Origin: Clostridiales bacterium UBA1738
GTDB taxonomy: Bacteria; Bacillota; Clostridia; UBA1381
Assembly (NCBI GenBank): GCA_002315735.1
Contig: DCIA01000003.1
Coordinates: forward strand, 1-64,000
Direction: 5' to 3'
DNA length: 64,000 nucleotides
A model generated the notes under the pieces. That model worked only from the letters and a program-made list of their open reading frames with translations. It did not search any database and was not told the origin of the DNA. The position numbers and the translations under genes are program-made. The number at the start of each line of letters is the position of its first letter. The stretch's first letter is position 1. Of this stretch, positions 60,150 to 64,000 are shown one piece after another.

Positions 60150-60863
60150 GTGAATTTGCACAGAATTGCAGATCTTACGGTGGATATGGGCTATAAATAT
60201 GAGCGTCTTAAAAAACAAGCCGCAATATATCGCATAGCGGAAGATATAAAACCGGATATTACAATTTACTTGTCTTACGAATTCCTAAAAAGCAAGCAGG
60301 AAGAAAACAAAAATATTACTCCCGAAATAGCAGAATATCTTTATACAGGGAATGTCTTTTATTCAGCGCTTGTAAATTATGATGGGTTTATGCTTCACGC
60401 ATCGGCAATTTTGATGGACGGATATTGTTATTTGTTTTCAGCTCCGAGCGGAACGGGAAAATCTTATCATGCGTCTTTGTGGCAAAAGGTCTACGGAAGG
60501 GAAAGGGCAAAGATTATTAATGATGATAAACCGGCAATTAGGATAGATAAAGACGGCGTTTTTGCCTATGGTACGCCGTGGAGTGGAAAAACCGACTTAA
60601 ATCTTAATGTAAAAGTTCCGATTGCGGGTATTTGTTTTTTAGAGCGTGGGGAAAAAAATGAAATTGTGAGGGAAAACGGCGGTGCAAAAATCCTAAAAGT
60701 TTTATCCCAAACAGTAAGACCAAATAGCGAAGAAAATATGGACAAATTACTTAAAAGCCTTGATTTTGTGCTAAAAAAAGTGCCGATTTATACCATGCAA
60801 TGCACAATGGAAGAGGAAGCGGCAAAGGTAGCATACGAGGCAATGAGAAAAGAGGTAAAATAA
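60150..60863 (+). CDS. HPr kinase-like P-loop protein of unknown function
   Basis: A 237-residue protein related to the C-terminal fold of HPr kinase/PEP carboxykinase. The P-loop is FSAPSGTGKSYHASLW (about residues 96-111), with LHASAILMDGYCYLF before it and IINDDKPAIRIDKDG, YGTPWSGKTDLN after. The true HprK capsid motif and its K3 signature are not present, so it is unlikely to be an HPr kinase. GTG start follows AGGGGGTAATATC. It lies between the DHFR and SDR genes and may share their transcript. Function unknown. Confidence 0.72.
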   Translation: MNLHRIADLTVDMGYKYERLKKQAAIYRIAEDIKPDITIYLSYEFLKSKQEENKNITPEIAEYLYTGNVFYSALVNYDGFMLHASAILMDGYCYLFSAPSGTGKSYHASLWQKVYGRERAKIINDDKPAIRIDKDGVFAYGTPWSGKTDLNLNVKVPIAGICFLERGEKNEIVRENGGAKILKVLSQTVRPNSEENMDKLLKSLDFVLKKVPIYTMQCTMEEEAAKVAYEAMRKEVK

Positions 60864-60866
60864 CAA

Positions 60867-61625
60867 ATGGCTTGGGCAGTTGTAACAGGGGCTAGTTCCG
60901 GCATAGGAAAAGAGATAGCAAGAGAACTTTCGGAAAGAGGATATAATCTTGTTTTGGCGGCAAGAAGAACAGATAGACTAAATGAAATTGCACTTACTTT
61001 CGGAGGCGAGGTAGAAGTTATTCGTGCCGATTTGTCGGTTGCAGAGGATTGCTTTATGCTTTACGAAAAGTGCAAGGAAAAGGACGTAGAAGTCCTGGTT
61101 AATAATGCAGGATTTGGAGCGTTTGGTGAGTTTAATGATATTCCTCTTGAAAAGGATATGGAGATGCTTTCGGTAAATGTAGGAGCAGTTCATATTTTAA
61201 CAAAACTATTTTTAAAAGATTTTATAGAAAAAGATAAAGGAAGAATATTAAATGTAGCATCAGCCGCAGGATTTATGCCGGCAGGCCCACTGCTTTCAAC
61301 ATATTATGCAACAAAATCATATGTTTTGACTCTTTGCCAAAGCATAGCAAAAGAACTTAAAAAATCAGGCAGCAAAGTCACTATCTCTGCACTTTGTCCC
61401 GGACCTGTCAAAACAGAGTTTGACAGTGTTGCAGGAGTGGAATTTGGTGCAGTAGGCTTAAATCCTGATAAAGTTGCCGATATTGCAGTTCGTGGAATGA
61501 TAAAGGGAAAGACTATAATTCTGCCCGGTGAGTTTGTAAAAATCGGCAAAGTTTTAACAAAAATTTTGCCCGACAGCGTTACTGCGGCATTTGCGTATAA
61601 ATTTCAAAAGGCAAAGGAAAGATAA
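60867..61625 (+). CDS. Short-chain dehydrogenase/reductase
   Basis: A 252-residue SDR. The NAD(P) site is VVTGASSGIGKEIA, with VNNAGFGAFGEF, the catalytic Ser/Tyr/Lys in NVASAAGFMPAGPLLSTYYATKSYVL and LCPGPVKTEF. The N-terminal ARRTDRL favours NADPH. It resembles the DltE/YdfG group that acts on small or lipid carbonyls; the substrate is not evident. It begins 3 nt after the HprK-like gene. Confidence 0.88.
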   Translation: MAWAVVTGASSGIGKEIARELSERGYNLVLAARRTDRLNEIALTFGGEVEVIRADLSVAEDCFMLYEKCKEKDVEVLVNNAGFGAFGEFNDIPLEKDMEMLSVNVGAVHILTKLFLKDFIEKDKGRILNVASAAGFMPAGPLLSTYYATKSYVLTLCQSIAKELKKSGSKVTISALCPGPVKTEFDSVAGVEFGAVGLNPDKVADIAVRGMIKGKTIILPGEFVKIGKVLTKILPDSVTAAFAYKFQKAKER

Positions 61626-61627
61626 AT

Positions 61628-62302
61628 ATGATTACAGGTGCAAAAGATTGGGACGAACTTTTAAAGGATGAGTTTTCAAAGGACTACTTTAAAGAACTTG
61701 AAACCTTTTTAAAAGATGAATATGAAAATCATACAATTCATCCCGATAAAAATGATATTTTTTGTGCTTTAAATTGGACAAGTTATGAAAACACCAAAGT
61801 TGTAATTTTCGGACAAGACCCATATCATGGGGAAAATCAAGCACACGGACTTGCTTTTTCCGTAAAAAAGGGTGTTGATATACCGCCATCACTTCAAAAT
61901 ATTTATAAAGAACTAAAAAACGAGTTAGGACTTTATATTCCCAATAATGGGTATCTTGAAAAATGGGCAAGACAGGGAGTGTTGCTTTTGAATTCTTCCC
62001 TTACCGTTCGTGATGGCGAGGCAAACTCTCATAAAAATAAAGGTTGGGAGAACTTTACAAACAGGATAACCGAGATTTTAAATGATAGGAAAAAGCCTGT
62101 AATTTTTCTTTTGTGGGGAAATGATGCGAAGAAAAAGGAAGAATTAATAACTTCGCCGCAACACATAATTTTGTCAGCGGCACACCCCAGTCCACTTTCT
62201 GCAAGCAGAGGATTTTTCGGGTGTGACCACTTTAAAAAGGTTAATAATATGCTTATCGCAATGAATAGAGCGCCGATTGATTGGCAGATAGAAAACATAT
62301 GA
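61628..62302 (+). CDS. ung: Uracil-DNA glycosylase
   Basis: A 224-residue family 1 UDG that removes uracil from DNA. The catalytic water-activating motif VVIFGQDPYHGENQAHGLAF, the LLLNSSLTVR block and the intercalation motif AHPSPLSASRGFFG are intact. Length is typical. It starts 2 nt after the SDR gene. Close to thyA and folA, it complements control of dUMP in DNA. Confidence 0.96.
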   Translation: MITGAKDWDELLKDEFSKDYFKELETFLKDEYENHTIHPDKNDIFCALNWTSYENTKVVIFGQDPYHGENQAHGLAFSVKKGVDIPPSLQNIYKELKNELGLYIPNNGYLEKWARQGVLLLNSSLTVRDGEANSHKNKGWENFTNRITEILNDRKKPVIFLLWGNDAKKKEELITSPQHIILSAAHPSPLSASRGFFGCDHFKKVNNMLIAMNRAPIDWQIENI

Positions 62303-62321
62303 AAATAAGAGGAACGGCAAA

Positions 62322-64000
62322 ATGAAAAAATTATTAATAACCGACTCAAACAGTCTTATAAATCGTGCATTTTATGGTGTGCGTTTTTTGTCGTCCCATG
62401 ATGGAACCCCGACAAATGCACTATATGGTTTTATGATGACTTTAATGAAACTTATAGACGACAATAAACCTGACTATATTTGTGCAGCGTTTGACCTAAA
62501 AGCACCGACATTTAGGCATAAAATGTATGACCAATATAAAGCACAAAGAAAACCTATGCCTGATGCATTAAAGGAACAAATGCCTATAGCAAAAGAAATT
62601 CTAAAAGCAATGGGCATAACGATTTTGGAAAAGGAAGGCTTTGAAGCAGACGATATTATAGGAACAGTTTCAAGGATTTGCGAAGAAAATGATATCGAAT
62701 GTTTAATTGCAACGGGAGATAAGGACGATTTGCAACTTGCATCTAAAAAGACGAAGGTTCTTTTGACGGTTACAAAGGCAGGAAATACCGAAACGGATTC
62801 TTGTGATGATAATGCAGTTTTTGAAAGATACGGCGTAACACCAAAAGAGTTTATTGATGTTAAGGCACTTATGGGGGATACTTCGGACAATATTCCGGGA
62901 GTTAAAGGCATAGGCGAAAAGACTGCAATGAGCCTTATTGCCAAAGCTCATAGCATTGAAAATCTATATGAAAAACTTGACGAATTTGGACTAACAGCAG
63001 GGAATAGAGCAAAGCTTGAAAATGATAAAGATATGGCATTTTTGTCAAAAATTCTTGCAACGATTGATAGAAATGTACCGATTGATTTGGACTTTGAGTC
63101 AATGAAGATATGTGATTTCAAGAATAAATCAAGCCTTTATGATATCCTAAAAAAACTTGACTTAAATAAGGTGATTGCAAGGATTGGTGTTGAAAAGGAG
63201 CAGACCAAAAAGGAAGTAGATTTTCTTAAAAATGCCGAAATTGAATCGATTTATGACCTAAAAGGCTTCAAAAAGGTCTTGGAAAAAGTCACAAAAAAGG
63301 GCGAAATGGCGTGTCTTTTTGAATTAAATGACGGAAAAATCGAAAGAGCAGCGATCTCGGTGGATAATTATGCTGCGTCAGTTTTGGTAAATAGTGAGAT
63401 AGAAAAGGAACTTATTTCTTTATTATTAGATGACAAAATAAAAAAATACTGTGCAAACATAAAAGATACACTTGTAAATTATGAGATTAATAATCTTGCT
63501 TATGATGTTGCAATAGCGGCATATCTACTAAATCCTGCAAGAAACGGATATTCCGTTTCCGAACTTTCCTTTGAATATTTGGGCTTTGAATTTAGCGAAG
63601 AAAAACAACTATCGCTTTTTGAGGATAATTCCGACGATTTTGCAAAAAAAGCGCTGGCAATTATGCCGATTTTTGAAAAAACGAGTCAAAAATTAAAGGA
63701 AAATAACCAAGAAAAACTGTATTATGACATAGAACTTCCACTTGTTGAAGTTTTGGCAGATATGCAAAAACAAGGCATTTTGATAGACAAGGAGAAGCTT
63801 TCAGAGTTTTCTTTGGAATTATCAAAAAGAATTGATGAATTAGTATCGAAAATTTATGAAGAGGCAGGGGAAGAATTTAATATAAATTCACCCAAACAAC
63901 TGTCAGTGATTTTGTTTGAAAAACTTGGGCTAAAAGCAATCAAAAAGACAAAAAACGGATACTCTACAAATGCAGATGTACTTGAAAAATTGCAGGATAA
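62322..64000 (+). CDS. polA: DNA polymerase I, 5' part (truncated by window edge)
   Basis: The gene opens with ATG at 62322 after AGAGGAACGGCAAA and runs past the window end, so only about 559 residues are seen. The N-terminal 5'-3' exonuclease is complete, with LLITDSNSLINRAFYG, EADDIIGT, TGDKDDLQL, and the helix-hairpin-helix GDTSDNIPGVKGIGEKTAMSLI. The following 3'-5' exonuclease-like region (about 310-480) seems degenerate, as in many Firmicutes. The polymerase domain begins near NSPKQLSVILFEKLGL. It follows ung by 19 nt. Confidence 0.95.
   Translation, partial: MKKLLITDSNSLINRAFYGVRFLSSHDGTPTNALYGFMMTLMKLIDDNKPDYICAAFDLKAPTFRHKMYDQYKAQRKPMPDALKEQMPIAKEILKAMGITILEKEGFEADDIIGTVSRICEENDIECLIATGDKDDLQLASKKTKVLLTVTKAGNTETDSCDDNAVFERYGVTPKEFIDVKALMGDTSDNIPGVKGIGEKTAMSLIAKAHSIENLYEKLDEFGLTAGNRAKLENDKDMAFLSKILATIDRNVPIDLDFESMKICDFKNKSSLYDILKKLDLNKVIARIGVEKEQTKKEVDFLKNAEIESIYDLKGFKKVLEKVTKKGEMACLFELNDGKIERAAISVDNYAASVLVNSEIEKELISLLLDDKIKKYCANIKDTLVNYEINNLAYDVAIAAYLLNPARNGYSVSELSFEYLGFEFSEEKQLSLFEDNSDDFAKKALAIMPIFEKTSQKLKENNQEKLYYDIELPLVEVLADMQKQGILIDKEKLSEFSLELSKRIDELVSKIYEEAGEEFNINSPKQLSVILFEKLGLKAIKKTKNGYSTNADVLEKLQD

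Noticed and set aside
1..64000. CRISPR arrays, insertion sequences, prophage or integrase genes
   Set aside because: No spaced direct repeats, transposase, integrase or phage structural motifs were found on either strand.

Overview
The window is AT-rich, gene-dense bacterial chromosome that looks like a low-GC, anaerobic, spore-forming member of the Clostridia. The evidence is a trimeric NAD-linked [FeFe]-hydrogenase, an Nfn-type transhydrogenase, SpoIIE, SpmA/SpmB, a GerA-family germinant receptor operon, and strong AGGAGG ribosome-binding sites and TTGACA-17-TATAAT promoters. No insertion sequences, prophage genes or CRISPR arrays were seen. I cannot name the genus.

This is the neighbourhood of the replication origin. 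Genes rpmH, rnpA, yidD, yidC and jag run left from about 19.7 kb. The dnaA and dnaN genes run right from 25.0 kb. The gap between dnaA and dnaN carries DnaA boxes, a DnaA-trio-like tract and an AT-rich stretch, and is the best oriC candidate. Unusually, about 5 kb separates rpmH from dnaA: a small-RNA candidate, a phosphodiesterase, spoIIE, a small gene, an ArsR regulator and enolase. The parA-parB genes with two perfect parS sites lie at 41.8-45.2 kb, and a second cluster of DnaA boxes lies upstream of trmK at 39.7-39.96 kb.

Layout. 0-3.7 kb: hflX, yigZ, a lipoprotein, trxA and queG (minus strand). 3.8-5.5 kb: an Lrp regulator with its aminotransferase. 5.6-6.7 kb: rpsF-ssb-rpsR. 6.7-12.5 kb: an XRE regulator, HtrA, Hsp33, the c-di-AMP synthase CdaA with CdaR, and a secreted stalk/cohesin-like protein. 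12.6-16.3 kb: tRNA-Thr, yqeY, rpsU, a HIT protein, nth, then an orphan Wzz/tyrosine-kinase pair whose kinase has a long Tyr/Gly tail. 16.4-32.4 kb: yebC and the origin block, continuing through an MBL hydrolase, hemZ, a helicase loader, a degenerate HisRS-like protein with a metal-binding tail, and a Ppx/GppA phosphatase. 32.5-41.3 kb: hydCBA, rmuC, nif3, trmK and serS. 43.6-47.7 kb: the ger operon, including a 58-residue two-helix protein. 47.7-51.1 kb: rnpB, a DeoR regulator and nfnAB. 51.2-53.6 kb: ptsH-ptsI-crr, with an HPr lacking Ser46. 53.7 kb: a rod-shaped small RNA. 54-57.5 kb: pgk-tpiA-gpmI. 57.6-58.7 kb: spmA-spmB, where spmB has no normal start codon. 58.8-64 kb: thyA, a DHFR gene, an HprK-like P-loop protein, an SDR, ung and the 5' part of polA.

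Metabolically, sugars enter through a PTS and pass through glycolysis. Reducing power is balanced between NADH, NADPH, ferredoxin and H2 by Nfn and HydABC. The most unusual items are the HisRS-like metalloprotein, the two unassigned small RNAs, the extra DnaA-box cluster, the HPr Ser46 substitution, the tyrosine-rich kinase tail, the small Ger-operon membrane protein and the A8-tract junction at spmA/spmB.
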